From the NCBI GenBank assembly GCA_017463155.1, contig JAFTPT010000030.1:1-63547 (forward strand): 63,547 nt of DNA. Direction: 5' to 3'. The notes below the pieces were generated by a model. The model was given only the letters and a program-made list of their open reading frames with translations. It had not been told where the DNA came from and did no database searches. The stretch's first letter is position 1, and the number at the start of each line of letters is the position of its first letter. This DNA is from Blautia sp. Lineage in GTDB: Bacteria > Bacillota > Clostridia > Lachnospirales > Lachnospiraceae. The position numbers and the translations under genes were made by a program. This document shows positions 43,491-51,696 of the stretch, one piece after another.

Positions 43491-43500
43491 TTCTTCTACT

Positions 43501-43583
43501 GCCCCAGACCGGACTCGAACCGGTACACTGTCACCAGCGGCAGATTTTGAGTCTGCTGCGTCTGCCAATTCCGCCACTGGGGC
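43501..43583 (-). tRNA. tRNA-Leu, anticodon CAA
   Basis: 83 bases on the minus strand from GCCCCAGTGGCGGAATTGGC to the paired 3' end GGGGC. The acceptor stem GCCCCAG/CTGGGGC, anticodon stem GCAGA/TCTGC with loop CTCAAAA, a long variable arm and the T loop GGTTCGAGTCC are all present. The long variable arm and the D-arm are those of leucine tRNA; the anticodon CAA reads UUG. The 3' CCA is not encoded. Confidence 0.96.
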
Positions 43584-43651
43584 TTTTCATTTGAAGGGTA
43601 CGCCTCGTGCACCTGCTGCCCTACGGCTTATGCATTTCAGCGTACCCATAT

Positions 43652-43680
43652 ACCATAGCATAAATTGCATTCGTTGGCAA
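43652..43680 (-). promoter_or_regulatory. tRNA-Leu promoter
   Basis: TTGCCA (43675-43680) and TATGGT (43652-43657), 17 bases apart on the minus strand. Transcription would begin about 60 bases before the mature tRNA. Confidence 0.6.
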
Positions 43681-43752
43681 GTTTTTTCGGCACAAGCGTC
43701 CCGCAGGCAAGACACTTTTTTATATGCCGGGCCTTGCGTCTTTCAGCGTCTT

Positions 43753-45036
43753 TCAGCCTTCATCCGCAAGAAGGCTGTCGAACACCTCCGGGAAACAGTC
43801 AAAGGTCGCGAAGTAGTCTCTGGCTGTCTCCGCACGGCGGATCAGCCGGAAGCTGCCATCCTCTTTAAGGAGGATCTCGGCCGATTTCAGCTTGCCGTTA
43901 TAGTTGTAGCCCATGGAAAAGCCGTGGGCGCCGGTATCGTGGATGACCAGAAGATCGCCCATGTCCACCTTCGGGAGATACCGGTCGATCGCGAACTTGT
44001 CATTGTTCTCGCAGAGGGAACCCGTCACATCGTACATGTGATTGCAGGGCTCCTTTTCCTTGCCCATCACCGTGATATGGTGGTAGGCGCCGTACATGGC
44101 CGGACGCATCAGGTTGACGGCGCAGGCGTCCACACCAATGTATTCCTTGTGGGTGTGCTTTTCGTGGATCGCGGTCGTCACAAGGCACCCGTAGGGCCCC
44201 ATCATGAAACGTCCGAGCTCCGTGTAGATCGCCACGTCTCCCATTCCATGGGGCACGAGGACTTCCTCATAGACCTTGCGGACGCCCTCTCCGATCGCCT
44301 TGATATCGTTGGGATCCTGATCCGGGCTGTAGGGGATGCCGATGCCGCCGGAAAGATTGACGAAGCCGATATGCGCGCCTGTCTCCTCCTGCAGCCGGAC
44401 CGCCAGTTCGAACATGACGCGCGCCAGCATCGGATAGTATTCGTTGGTCACGGTGTTGCTGGCGAGAAATGCATGAATACCGAAATTCTCCGCTCCCTTT
44501 GCCTTGAGGATGCGGAAAGCCTCAAAGATCTGCTCCGTGGTCATGCCGTATTTGGCGTCGCCCGGGTTGTCCATGATGTCATTGCTGATCTTGAACAGAC
44601 CGCCCGGGTTATAGCGGCAGCTGATGGTCTTCGGGATGAATCCCACCGCCTCCTCCACAAAGGGAATATGGGTGATGTCATCGAGGTTGATGATGCCGCC
44701 GATCTGATCCGCATAGCGGAACTCCTCCGCCGGCGTATCGTTGGAGGAAAACATCACATCGCCCGCTTTACAGCCGCAGGCCTTTGCCATCATCAGCTCC
44801 GTCATCGAGGAACAGTCGCAGCCGCAGTCATACTCGCGCAGGATATCGATCAGGAACGGATTCGGCGTTGCCTTGACCGCAAAAAACTCGCGAAAGCCCT
44901 TATTCCAGGAAAACGCTTCCTTTAACGCCCTGGCGTTCTCGCGGATTCCCTTCTCATCATACAGATGAAACGGGGTCGGGTACTGTGCGGTGATCTCTTT
45001 CAGTTTTTCCAGCGTGACAAAGGGTCTTTTTTTCAT
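43753..45036 (-). CDS. lysA: Diaminopimelate decarboxylase
   Basis: 427 residues of the fold type III PLP decarboxylase family; it makes L-lysine from meso-diaminopimelate. The PLP lysine is in FFAVKATPNPF, the phosphate-binding region is FVNLSGGIGIPY, and the partner subunit cysteine is in DVTGSLCENNDKFA. The start has GAGGAAG upstream. It lies 38 bases after the rhomboid-like gene and probably shares its promoter. A few substrate-loop differences (YNPGG for HPG patterns) leave a related amino-acid decarboxylase possible. Confidence 0.88.
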   Translation of the reverse strand: MKKRPFVTLEKLKEITAQYPTPFHLYDEKGIRENARALKEAFSWNKGFREFFAVKATPNPFLIDILREYDCGCDCSSMTELMMAKACGCKAGDVMFSSNDTPAEEFRYADQIGGIINLDDITHIPFVEEAVGFIPKTISCRYNPGGLFKISNDIMDNPGDAKYGMTTEQIFEAFRILKAKGAENFGIHAFLASNTVTNEYYPMLARVMFELAVRLQEETGAHIGFVNLSGGIGIPYSPDQDPNDIKAIGEGVRKVYEEVLVPHGMGDVAIYTELGRFMMGPYGCLVTTAIHEKHTHKEYIGVDACAVNLMRPAMYGAYHHITVMGKEKEPCNHMYDVTGSLCENNDKFAIDRYLPKVDMGDLLVIHDTGAHGFSMGYNYNGKLKSAEILLKEDGSFRLIRRAETARDYFATFDCFPEVFDSLLADEG

Positions 45037-45074
45037 AATGTCTTCCTCTTTTCAGTATTGATCCTTTCGTATCC

Positions 45075-45932
45075 TTATTCCACATGTGTATGAGTAAACA
45101 GATGATCCTGGCAGTATTCGTAGTTTCCGTTGCATTTGGAGCAGAAACGGAATTCAAGATTCGGGTCGTCAAGCTCCGTCCGGCCGCAGATCGCGCATTT
45201 GTGCTTGGTGATCGTCCCGCCGGAAGCCCGTCCCTGCGGCTCCATGGCCTTTTTGAACTGCTGCCTGCGCCGTACTTCCTTCGGGTTGTACCTCTGTATA
45301 TTCCGCGTCGACAGAAAGAACAGCAGGAAATTGAGCAGGGAAGCGATGATCGGCACGGAAAGGTACCAGAAGCCGGCCCTGAAATAGCGGAACATGTCAT
45401 AGACCAGGATCGCCGCATACACAAGCGCCATCCATTTGACCTTGATCGGGATGACAAACCAAAGAAGCACCTGCATGTCCGAATACATGGTTGCAAAAGC
45501 CAGAAAAACGGACATGGTGACATAGTAGGTGGTAAACACATTGTATCCGTAATAATCCAGGATGCCTCCGGTTATGAAGTACAGGATGAACGCGCCGATC
45601 ACCGTAAAGACCATGCCGGAGAAAATGTAAAGCGTATACCGGAAGGAGCCCCATGCCCTCTCCAGAGCCTGTCCGATCGGATAATAGAAGAACAGGACCG
45701 AGATGGCGAACAGCAGGACATTTCCGGTCTGCGGGGGATAGATGATCCATGTCACAAGACGCCAGATCTGCCCGTGCAGGATCTGCAGCACGTTCAGGTT
45801 GAGCATGGACAGGATGCTCGGATTGATGATATAGAGAAAATAGCCGATCACATAGCAGACGACCATATACAGCGTCAGATTCGGGATCGCAAACCGGCCA
45901 AATCTACGTTCGAGTTTATTGATCCAGTTCAT
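45075..45932 (-). CDS. Rhomboid-like membrane protein with C-terminal zinc ribbon
   Basis: 285 residues. Six membrane helices in a rhomboid-like arrangement (LHGQIWRLVTWIIYPPQ matches the loop after helix 1) but without a visible GxSG serine, so probably an inactive relative. A C-terminal tail carries two CxxC pairs (CAICGRTELDD and FCSKCNGNYEYCQDH), a likely zinc ribbon. The function is unknown. It starts with GGAGG and a perfect TTGACA/TATAAT promoter, and lysA follows on the same message. Confidence 0.75.
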   Translation of the reverse strand: MNWINKLERRFGRFAIPNLTLYMVVCYVIGYFLYIINPSILSMLNLNVLQILHGQIWRLVTWIIYPPQTGNVLLFAISVLFFYYPIGQALERAWGSFRYTLYIFSGMVFTVIGAFILYFITGGILDYYGYNVFTTYYVTMSVFLAFATMYSDMQVLLWFVIPIKVKWMALVYAAILVYDMFRYFRAGFWYLSVPIIASLLNFLLFFLSTRNIQRYNPKEVRRRQQFKKAMEPQGRASGGTITKHKCAICGRTELDDPNLEFRFCSKCNGNYEYCQDHLFTHTHVE

Positions 45933-45966
45933 TCATCGATACCTCCGGATAAAAATCGTTTTTACC

Positions 45967-45995
45967 ATTATAATGATCAGGTCAGCCTTTGTCAA
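45967..45995 (-). promoter_or_regulatory. Promoter of the rhomboid-like/lysA operon
   Basis: TTGACA (45990-45995) and TATAAT (45967-45972) with a 17-base spacer; a consensus promoter. Confidence 0.85.
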
Positions 45996-45996
45996 C

Positions 45997-46025
45997 TTTA
46001 CAGCGCTCCTCAACTTCGCTATAAT
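45997..46025 (+). promoter_or_regulatory. aroC promoter
   Basis: TTTACA (45997-46002) and TATAAT (46020-46025) with a 17-base spacer. Its -35 box lies one base from the -35 box of the divergent promoter. Confidence 0.75.
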
Positions 46026-46111
46026 AGTCAGAGAAAACGAAAGACCTGTGCTGCCAGGATGCAGCAGATAAAGCTTATGGCCGACATGCATCAGCCGGAA
46101 TGGAGAACTAC

Positions 46112-47203
46112 ATGAGCCGATCAACCTTTGGAACCCGTTTTACCATTACGACCTGGGGGGAATCCCACGGCGAGGCGCTTGGCGTCGTCGTCGACGGCTG
46201 CCCCGCAGGCCTGCCCATCAGTACCGAGGACGTCCAGGTCTTCCTGGACCGCAGAAAGCCCGGAAAAAGCCGTTATGTGACGGCCAGGAACGAATCAGAC
46301 CAGGTTCGCATCCTGTCGGGCGTCTTTGAGGGAAAGACCACCGGCACGCCGATCTCCATGCTGGTCGAAAACCAGGACCACCGGTCCGCGGATTACAGCC
46401 GGATCAAGGACGTCTATCGTCCCGGACACGCCGATTACACTTTTGATCAGAAATACGGCTTCCGGGATTACCGCGGCGGAGGCCGGTCCTCCGGCCGGGA
46501 GACGCTCTCCCGCGTGGCCGGCGGCGCCGTTGCCTGCCGGTTCCTTTCGGAGCTGGGCATCCGGTTCACCACCTATGCCAGCTCGATCGGGCCCGTGCGG
46601 GCTGCTTCCTTCGATCCGGAGGAGATCGCAAGGAATCCCTTCTGCCTGCCGGATGCATCAGCTGCAGAAAAGGCGTCCGCCTATCTTGAAGAATGCATGG
46701 CGCAGCATGACAGCACGGGAGGCGTCATCGAATGCCGGATCGAAGGAGTCCCGGCCGGCATCGGAGATCCGGTCTTCGGAAAACTGGACGCGCTGTTCGC
46801 CCAGGCCCTCATGTCCATCGGGGCCGTAAAAGCGGTGGAGATCGGCGACGGGACGGCCGTGTCCGAGGCAAAGGGCTCTTCAAACAACGACGCCTTTGCC
46901 ATGAAGGACGGTACCGTGACAAAGCTTACGAACCATGCCGGCGGGATCCTGGGCGGCATCAGTGACGGTTCCACGATCCTTCTTCGTGCACATGTAAAAC
47001 CAACGCCCTCCATCAGCCTTCCCCAGCAGACTGTCTCAAACACCGGCGAGCCGTGTACACTGACCATCGAAGGACGTCATGATCCCGTGATCGTGCCCAG
47101 GGCCGTTGTCGTGGTGGAGACCATGGCTGCCCTTGTCCTGGCTGATTCCCTTCTGCTGAACATGACGTCACGCCTCGACAGGATACGGGAATTCTACCGC
47201 TGA
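46112..47203 (+). CDS. aroC: Chorismate synthase
   Basis: 363 residues. It converts 5-enolpyruvylshikimate 3-phosphate to chorismate with reduced FMN. Signatures GESHGEALGVVVDGCPAGL, FRDYRGGGRSSGRETLSRVAGG and SNNDAF are present, and length is normal. The ATG at 46112 has GGAG seven bases upstream; the ATG four codons earlier overlaps that site. It is monocistronic: the hairpin at 47212 follows. Confidence 0.96.
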   Translation: MSRSTFGTRFTITTWGESHGEALGVVVDGCPAGLPISTEDVQVFLDRRKPGKSRYVTARNESDQVRILSGVFEGKTTGTPISMLVENQDHRSADYSRIKDVYRPGHADYTFDQKYGFRDYRGGGRSSGRETLSRVAGGAVACRFLSELGIRFTTYASSIGPVRAASFDPEEIARNPFCLPDASAAEKASAYLEECMAQHDSTGGVIECRIEGVPAGIGDPVFGKLDALFAQALMSIGAVKAVEIGDGTAVSEAKGSSNNDAFAMKDGTVTKLTNHAGGILGGISDGSTILLRAHVKPTPSISLPQQTVSNTGEPCTLTIEGRHDPVIVPRAVVVVETMAALVLADSLLLNMTSRLDRIREFYR

Positions 47204-47211
47204 AAAGACAG

Positions 47212-47279
47212 AAAGACAGGGGACGGTTCTTTGTCTTGTTTGACGAGTCAAACAAGACAAAGAACCGTCCCCTGTCTTT
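47212..47279. repeat. 68-base perfect palindromic hairpin, likely REP-type and terminator
   Basis: Two perfect 33-base arms with a two-base GA loop. The arm starts AAAGACAGGGGACGGTTCTT and continues TTGTCTTGTTTGAC. I recall the core GGGGACGGTTCT as a motif of dispersed palindromic repeats linked to IS200-like (RAYT) transposases in many bacteria. It lies nine bases after aroC and eleven before the lactonase stop, between convergent genes, where it can also end transcription. Confidence 0.85.
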
Positions 47280-47289
47280 CCTGCACCCT

Positions 47290-48390
47290 TTATTCTTCTT
47301 CCCAATCTTCCTCTTCTTCGGTCGCGGGATCATCCGGAACCGCCCAGATGTGGATGCTGTTGGGCTTGTCTACCTCGATGGGCCTTCCCTTCATGACCAT
47401 GATATTCTTCTCATAGTCGATCGTGAAAACGTTGAGTGTGTTGCTGGCGTGGTTTGCGACCGCAATGTGCATGTTGTCCGGGAAGATCACAAGGTCCTTC
47501 GGATAGTCGCCGCTGACCGGAAGGGTGAACTTTTTGGTCAGCAGGCCGGTCTCCGGATCGATCTCGAACATGGAGACCGTGTTCTCCCCGGCCGTCGTAC
47601 AGAACAGATGCTTCCCGTCCGGTGCCAGTGCAAGTCCGGACGCCGCATTGTGGATCGCGTCGGGGTCATCCTCTTTGGTCAAAGTGCTGATCTCCTGGAT
47701 CATCTCGAATTCGGGCTGCTTTCCGCTGCCGTCATAGGTATACACCTTGATCTGGTTGCTCAGCTCGAACAGGATGTAGGCAAACCGTCCGTCCGCGCTG
47801 AAGCGGATGATCCTGGGGCCGCTCTCTCTCCGGCAACGGATGATGTCGGCCAGCTCCAGCTTGTGATTCCGCTTGTTGATCCGGTAGACCTTGACCTGGT
47901 CGATTCCGTTATCCACGGCGCAGAGATATTTGTTGTCCGGGGTCGGACGTACACAGTTGACATGGGGACGGAAATTCCGCTCCGCCACGCTTCCGAGTCC
48001 GCTGTGGAACACACCGTCCATCAGGCTTCCCAGCCGGCCGTCCTTATGTGTATGCACGACGGTCACCTTGCCGTCGTGATAGCCTGCGACATACAGGTAC
48101 TTCCCGTCCACATCCGTGGCGAGGAAACAGCCGCGCATTCCGTCGATATCCACGCTGTTGATCCTGGTCAGATCTCCGTTCGCATCCCTGCGGAAGACCG
48201 CCACACCCTCATCCTCGATGGAATAAAGATATTTGCCGTTTTTGGAAACAGCCGTGTGGGAGGCATTGCTCACACTTACCTCGCTCCGCTTGGTAAGGGT
48301 CCCTTCCTCCACATTGACATCGAACACCTGCACACCCTTGCTGGATCCGTGCGTGTAAGAACCCACATACGCAACATACTTTTTTTCCAT
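47290..48390 (-). CDS. Lactonase-family beta-propeller protein (YbhE/Pgl type)
   Basis: 366 residues of the seven-bladed propeller family that includes 6-phosphogluconolactonase YbhE. Typical pieces are YVGSYTHGSSKGVQVFDV, NASHTAVSKNGKYLYSIED, RPHVNCVRPTPDNKYLCAVD and LFCTTAGENTVSMFEID. There is no signal peptide, so it is cytoplasmic. It is 13 bases after hemL and is therefore probably the last gene of that operon. Substrate specificity is not certain; many homologues are annotated only as lactonases. Confidence 0.85.
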   Translation of the reverse strand: MEKKYVAYVGSYTHGSSKGVQVFDVNVEEGTLTKRSEVSVSNASHTAVSKNGKYLYSIEDEGVAVFRRDANGDLTRINSVDIDGMRGCFLATDVDGKYLYVAGYHDGKVTVVHTHKDGRLGSLMDGVFHSGLGSVAERNFRPHVNCVRPTPDNKYLCAVDNGIDQVKVYRINKRNHKLELADIIRCRRESGPRIIRFSADGRFAYILFELSNQIKVYTYDGSGKQPEFEMIQEISTLTKEDDPDAIHNAASGLALAPDGKHLFCTTAGENTVSMFEIDPETGLLTKKFTLPVSGDYPKDLVIFPDNMHIAVANHASNTLNVFTIDYEKNIMVMKGRPIEVDKPNSIHIWAVPDDPATEEEEDWEEE

Positions 48391-48403
48391 TACGAATCCT
48401 CCT

Positions 48404-49684
48404 TTACAAAGACAAAAGAACCTGTCCTGCTTTTTCGAGTGTTTCCCCGATCACATCCTCCGTGTGGGCTTCTGACAGGAACATCGCCTCAAACTGGGAC
48501 GGTGCCAGATGGATCCCTTTCCGGAGCATCCCGACAAAATAATCGGAAAACTTTGCGGTGTCGGATGTTTTTGCGCTTGTGTAGTCCCGGACCGGCTGAT
48601 CCGTAAAGAACAGGCTTCCAAGCGATGCGATATGATTCAGCTGCCAGGGCAGGCCGTTCTTTTTCAGGAGATCCTGCATGCCCCCGAACAGAAGCTGTCC
48701 CTTCTCCGTAAGATGCGTGTATACTTCCGGATGCTCATAAAGATATGTAAGCTGGGCAAGCCCCGCCGCCATGGCGATCGGGTTGCCGCTTAAGGTTCCG
48801 GCCTGGTAGACAGGTCCGGCCGGTGCGATCATGTCCATGATCTCTTTTTTACCACCGTACGCGCCTACAGGCATCCCGGCGCCGATGATCTTGCCATAGG
48901 TCACCAGGTCGGGCGTGATCCCGAAATATGCTGCCGCGCCGCCGAAAGCCAGCCGGAAGCCGGTGATCACCTCGTCAAAGATCAGAAGTGCCTTGTTCTC
49001 GTCACAGAGCGTCCGCAGCCCCTTCAGAAAGTCCTTATCGGGCAGGACAACGCCCATGTTGGCGGCGACCGGCTCCACGATCACGGCCGCGACCTCGCCG
49101 GGTGCGGACTCGAACAGTGCCTTCACGCTCTTGAGATCATTGTAGACCGCCGTCATCGTATCTCTGGTGCAGCCTTCCGGGACACCGGCGCTGTCCGGCA
49201 CCCCGCTCGTCATGACGCCGCTGCCGGCACTCACCAGCATGCTGTCCGTATGGCCGTGATAGCAGCCAGCGAACTTGATGATCTTACTCTTACCCGTAAA
49301 GCCCCTTGCCAGCCGGAGAGCGCTCATCACGGCTTCCGTACCGGAATTGACCATACGGATCATCTCCACATGGGGGATCCTTTCGCAGATAAACTCTGCC
49401 ATCTCGACTTCCCGCTCCGTAGCACAGCCGAAGCTCAGCCCTTTTTCGGATGCCTTCACGACCGCCTCACGGATCAGCGGATGATTGTGGCCGAGGATCA
49501 TCGGTCCCCAGGAATCGATATAGTCGACGTAGGCATTCCCGTCAACATCGTAGATCTGGCAGCCGTCCGCCCGGTCGATGAACCGCGGTGTCTCATCCAC
49601 GGAGCCATAGGCCCGCACAGGGCTGTTGACGCCTCCGGGGATCCTCTGCACAGCTCTCTCAAATAAACTCTGTGACTTTGTCAT
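48404..49684 (-). CDS. hemL: Glutamate-1-semialdehyde 2,1-aminomutase
   Basis: 426 residues, class III PLP aminotransferase fold; it makes 5-aminolevulinate, the second step of the C5 tetrapyrrole route. The PLP lysine is in VTYGKIIGAGMPVGAYGG, preceded by LLIFDEVITGFRLAFGGA. GVNSPVRAYG near the N-terminus is diagnostic. It lies 17 bases after the cobA-hemD fusion. Confidence 0.96.
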   Translation of the reverse strand: MTKSQSLFERAVQRIPGGVNSPVRAYGSVDETPRFIDRADGCQIYDVDGNAYVDYIDSWGPMILGHNHPLIREAVVKASEKGLSFGCATEREVEMAEFICERIPHVEMIRMVNSGTEAVMSALRLARGFTGKSKIIKFAGCYHGHTDSMLVSAGSGVMTSGVPDSAGVPEGCTRDTMTAVYNDLKSVKALFESAPGEVAAVIVEPVAANMGVVLPDKDFLKGLRTLCDENKALLIFDEVITGFRLAFGGAAAYFGITPDLVTYGKIIGAGMPVGAYGGKKEIMDMIAPAGPVYQAGTLSGNPIAMAAGLAQLTYLYEHPEVYTHLTEKGQLLFGGMQDLLKKNGLPWQLNHIASLGSLFFTDQPVRDYTSAKTSDTAKFSDYFVGMLRKGIHLAPSQFEAMFLSEAHTEDVIGETLEKAGQVLLSL

Positions 49685-49701
49685 GGGATCTTCTTCCTTC
49701 C

Positions 49702-51213
49702 TCAGCTGTTCTCCTCGTTCTTCATGCGGACCACCAGTTCCACCAGGCTGTCGATCGTGGCCTTTTCGGCCATGTATGTTTTCATGCCCAGGGCCTCCGC
49801 AGCCGCTTTGGTCTGCCGGCCGATGCAGGCGGCTTTGACCTTCGTGAAGTCAAGCCCCTTCACGCCTTCCGCAAACCCCTTGACCGTGGAGGCGCTGGTA
49901 AAGACAGCGCACTGGATCTCGCCGGCCTCGAATTCCCTGCGTTCGTCGATCAGGGTGCTCTTTTCGTAGCGTGTGCAGTAGGTCGGAAGATCGGTAACCT
50001 CCGCTCCGGCCTCCTTGAGCAGGCGGACCAGGTTTTCGTTGCCCTTTTCGGCCCGGGGGATCAAGACCTTCTCGCCCGAAGCCAGGACCTTCGCCAGTGC
50101 TTCTCCCAGGGAATCCCCGTCGTAGGTCTCCGGCATCAGATCCGCGATCAGCCCTCTTTCCCGGAGCTTTCTGGCTGTGCCCTCGCCGATCGCCGCGATC
50201 TTCGCATTCCCGAGAGAACGGATGTCCTGCTTTTCCCGGATCAGCTTGTCAAAGAATACCTCCACGCCCGTCGGGCTGGTAAAAACGATCCACTGATAAT
50301 CAGCAAGATTCTTGTAGGCTTCCTTCTGTTTTTTGCCGTCCGGCATGGGAAGCGTCGCAATGGACGGAAGCTCCAGCACCTCCGCGCCAAGCTCCCGGAG
50401 CTTCTGGGAGGTCGTCGACGCATGTGCCTTGGGCCTGGTGACCAGGACCTTCCAGCCGGCAAGCGGAAGGCAGCTTCTCCAGTAAAGCTCATCTGCCAGG
50501 GTGCAGACCTTTCCGACCACAATGATGGCCGGCGTTACGGCACCTTCTTTTTCGACCGTATCGGCCAGGGTCGACACCGTGGCTACGATCTTCCTCTGTC
50601 CGGCCGTCGTCCCTTTGGACAAAAGTGCGGCCGGCATATCCGGATCCATGCCGGCGTCCAGCAGGCCTTTACAGATATCGAGAAGCGCCGTTACGCCCAT
50701 CAGGAAGATCAGGGTTCCCTTTGTATCCGTCAGCGCTTTAAAATCGATGTCATATTCCTTTCCGGCGCGCCGGTGTCCGGTGATGATATGTATGGAAGAA
50801 CAGTAATCCCTGTGGGTCACCGGGATCCCGTTGTAGGCAGGTACCGAAAGAGCGGACGTCACGCCCGGGACGACCTCGCAGTCGATCCCGTTCTGAAGGA
50901 GAAGCTCCAGCTCCTCACCGCCGCGGCCGAACAGGAAGGGATCTCCGCCCTTCAGGCGTACGACCTTGTAGCCCTTCTGTGCCTGTTCGAGCAGCACCTC
51001 GTTGATCTGGTCCTGCGGCATGGTGTGATGGCTGGCCCTCTTGCCAACATTGATCAGGCGGGCCGTATCCGGGATCTTTCCCAGGATGCTGTCCCCTACC
51101 AGACTGTCATAGACCACCACATCCGCAGCGGCAAGTACTTCCATTCCTTTTACTGTCATCAGGCCCAGGTCCCCGGGACCTGCGCCAACCAGCCAGACTT
51201 TTCCATTCTTCAT
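49702..51213 (-). CDS. cobA-hemD: Uroporphyrinogen-III methyltransferase/synthase fusion
   Basis: 503 residues. Residues 1 to about 245 are the SAM uroporphyrinogen-III C-methyltransferase (VWLVGAGPGDLGLMTVKG, LKGGDPFLFGRGGEEL, PAYNGIPVTHR), which makes precorrin-2. From about 250 comes uroporphyrinogen-III synthase (HemD; TRPKAHASTTSQKLRELGAE, IVFTSPTGVEVFF, FTSASTVKGFAE), which closes the macrocycle. The fusion is common in Clostridia. It is placed between precorrin-2 dehydrogenase and hemL. The product feeds siroheme and cobamides. Confidence 0.95.
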   Translation of the reverse strand: MKNGKVWLVGAGPGDLGLMTVKGMEVLAAADVVVYDSLVGDSILGKIPDTARLINVGKRASHHTMPQDQINEVLLEQAQKGYKVVRLKGGDPFLFGRGGEELELLLQNGIDCEVVPGVTSALSVPAYNGIPVTHRDYCSSIHIITGHRRAGKEYDIDFKALTDTKGTLIFLMGVTALLDICKGLLDAGMDPDMPAALLSKGTTAGQRKIVATVSTLADTVEKEGAVTPAIIVVGKVCTLADELYWRSCLPLAGWKVLVTRPKAHASTTSQKLRELGAEVLELPSIATLPMPDGKKQKEAYKNLADYQWIVFTSPTGVEVFFDKLIREKQDIRSLGNAKIAAIGEGTARKLRERGLIADLMPETYDGDSLGEALAKVLASGEKVLIPRAEKGNENLVRLLKEAGAEVTDLPTYCTRYEKSTLIDERREFEAGEIQCAVFTSASTVKGFAEGVKGLDFTKVKAACIGRQTKAAAEALGMKTYMAEKATIDSLVELVVRMKNEENS

Positions 51214-51225
51214 CCGTTTTCTCCT

Positions 51226-51696
51226 CTAGTATTCCAGTGCCCGGTCAAGGCCTCTCTGGATTTCTTCACGCACGCGCCGCGCCAGAAAATGGTCCGTTCC
51301 GCTCGCGGTGACGCCCACGACCACATTTTCCTTCATGTATACACCCGGAAAATAAAAATCACATTTGTCCCGGTCGCTGGACACATTGACATAGATGCCT
51401 TCTTCCTTGCATACCCGGTAGATATCATCGTTCAGCTTATGATCGTTGGTGGCTGCCAGGACCATATACGCCATGGTAAAATCCGAACGCTTTACCGGCC
51501 GCTGGACAAGCTGGATCTGGCCAAGCTTGGCCATCTCCTGGACCTCCGGTGCCACCTGCGGTGCGATGACCGTGATATTCCTGGTAAAGGCAAGCAGGGT
51601 TTTGATCCGGCGGGATGCAACGCTTCCGCCGCCGATCACGACCACATTCTTGTCAGACAGGTCCACAAACATGGGAAAATAGTGCTTATTCTTCAT
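51226..51696 (-). CDS. Precorrin-2 dehydrogenase (CysG N-terminal/Met8-like)
   Basis: 156 residues. An NAD-binding domain (KNVVVIGGGSVASRRIKTLLAF) and the following VAATNDHKLNDDIYRVC segment are those of precorrin-2 dehydrogenase, which makes sirohydrochlorin. The chelatase part of full CysG is short, so it may be dehydrogenase only. The start overlaps hemA by eleven bases. Confidence 0.9.
   Translation of the reverse strand: MKNKHYFPMFVDLSDKNVVVIGGGSVASRRIKTLLAFTRNITVIAPQVAPEVQEMAKLGQIQLVQRPVKRSDFTMAYMVLAATNDHKLNDDIYRVCKEEGIYVNVSSDRDKCDFYFPGVYMKENVVVGVTASGTDHFLARRVREEIQRGLDRALEY

Noticed and set aside
43501-43583. tRNA-Ser from the long variable arm
   Set aside because: The anticodon CAA and the D-arm fit leucine, and CAA is not a serine anticodon.
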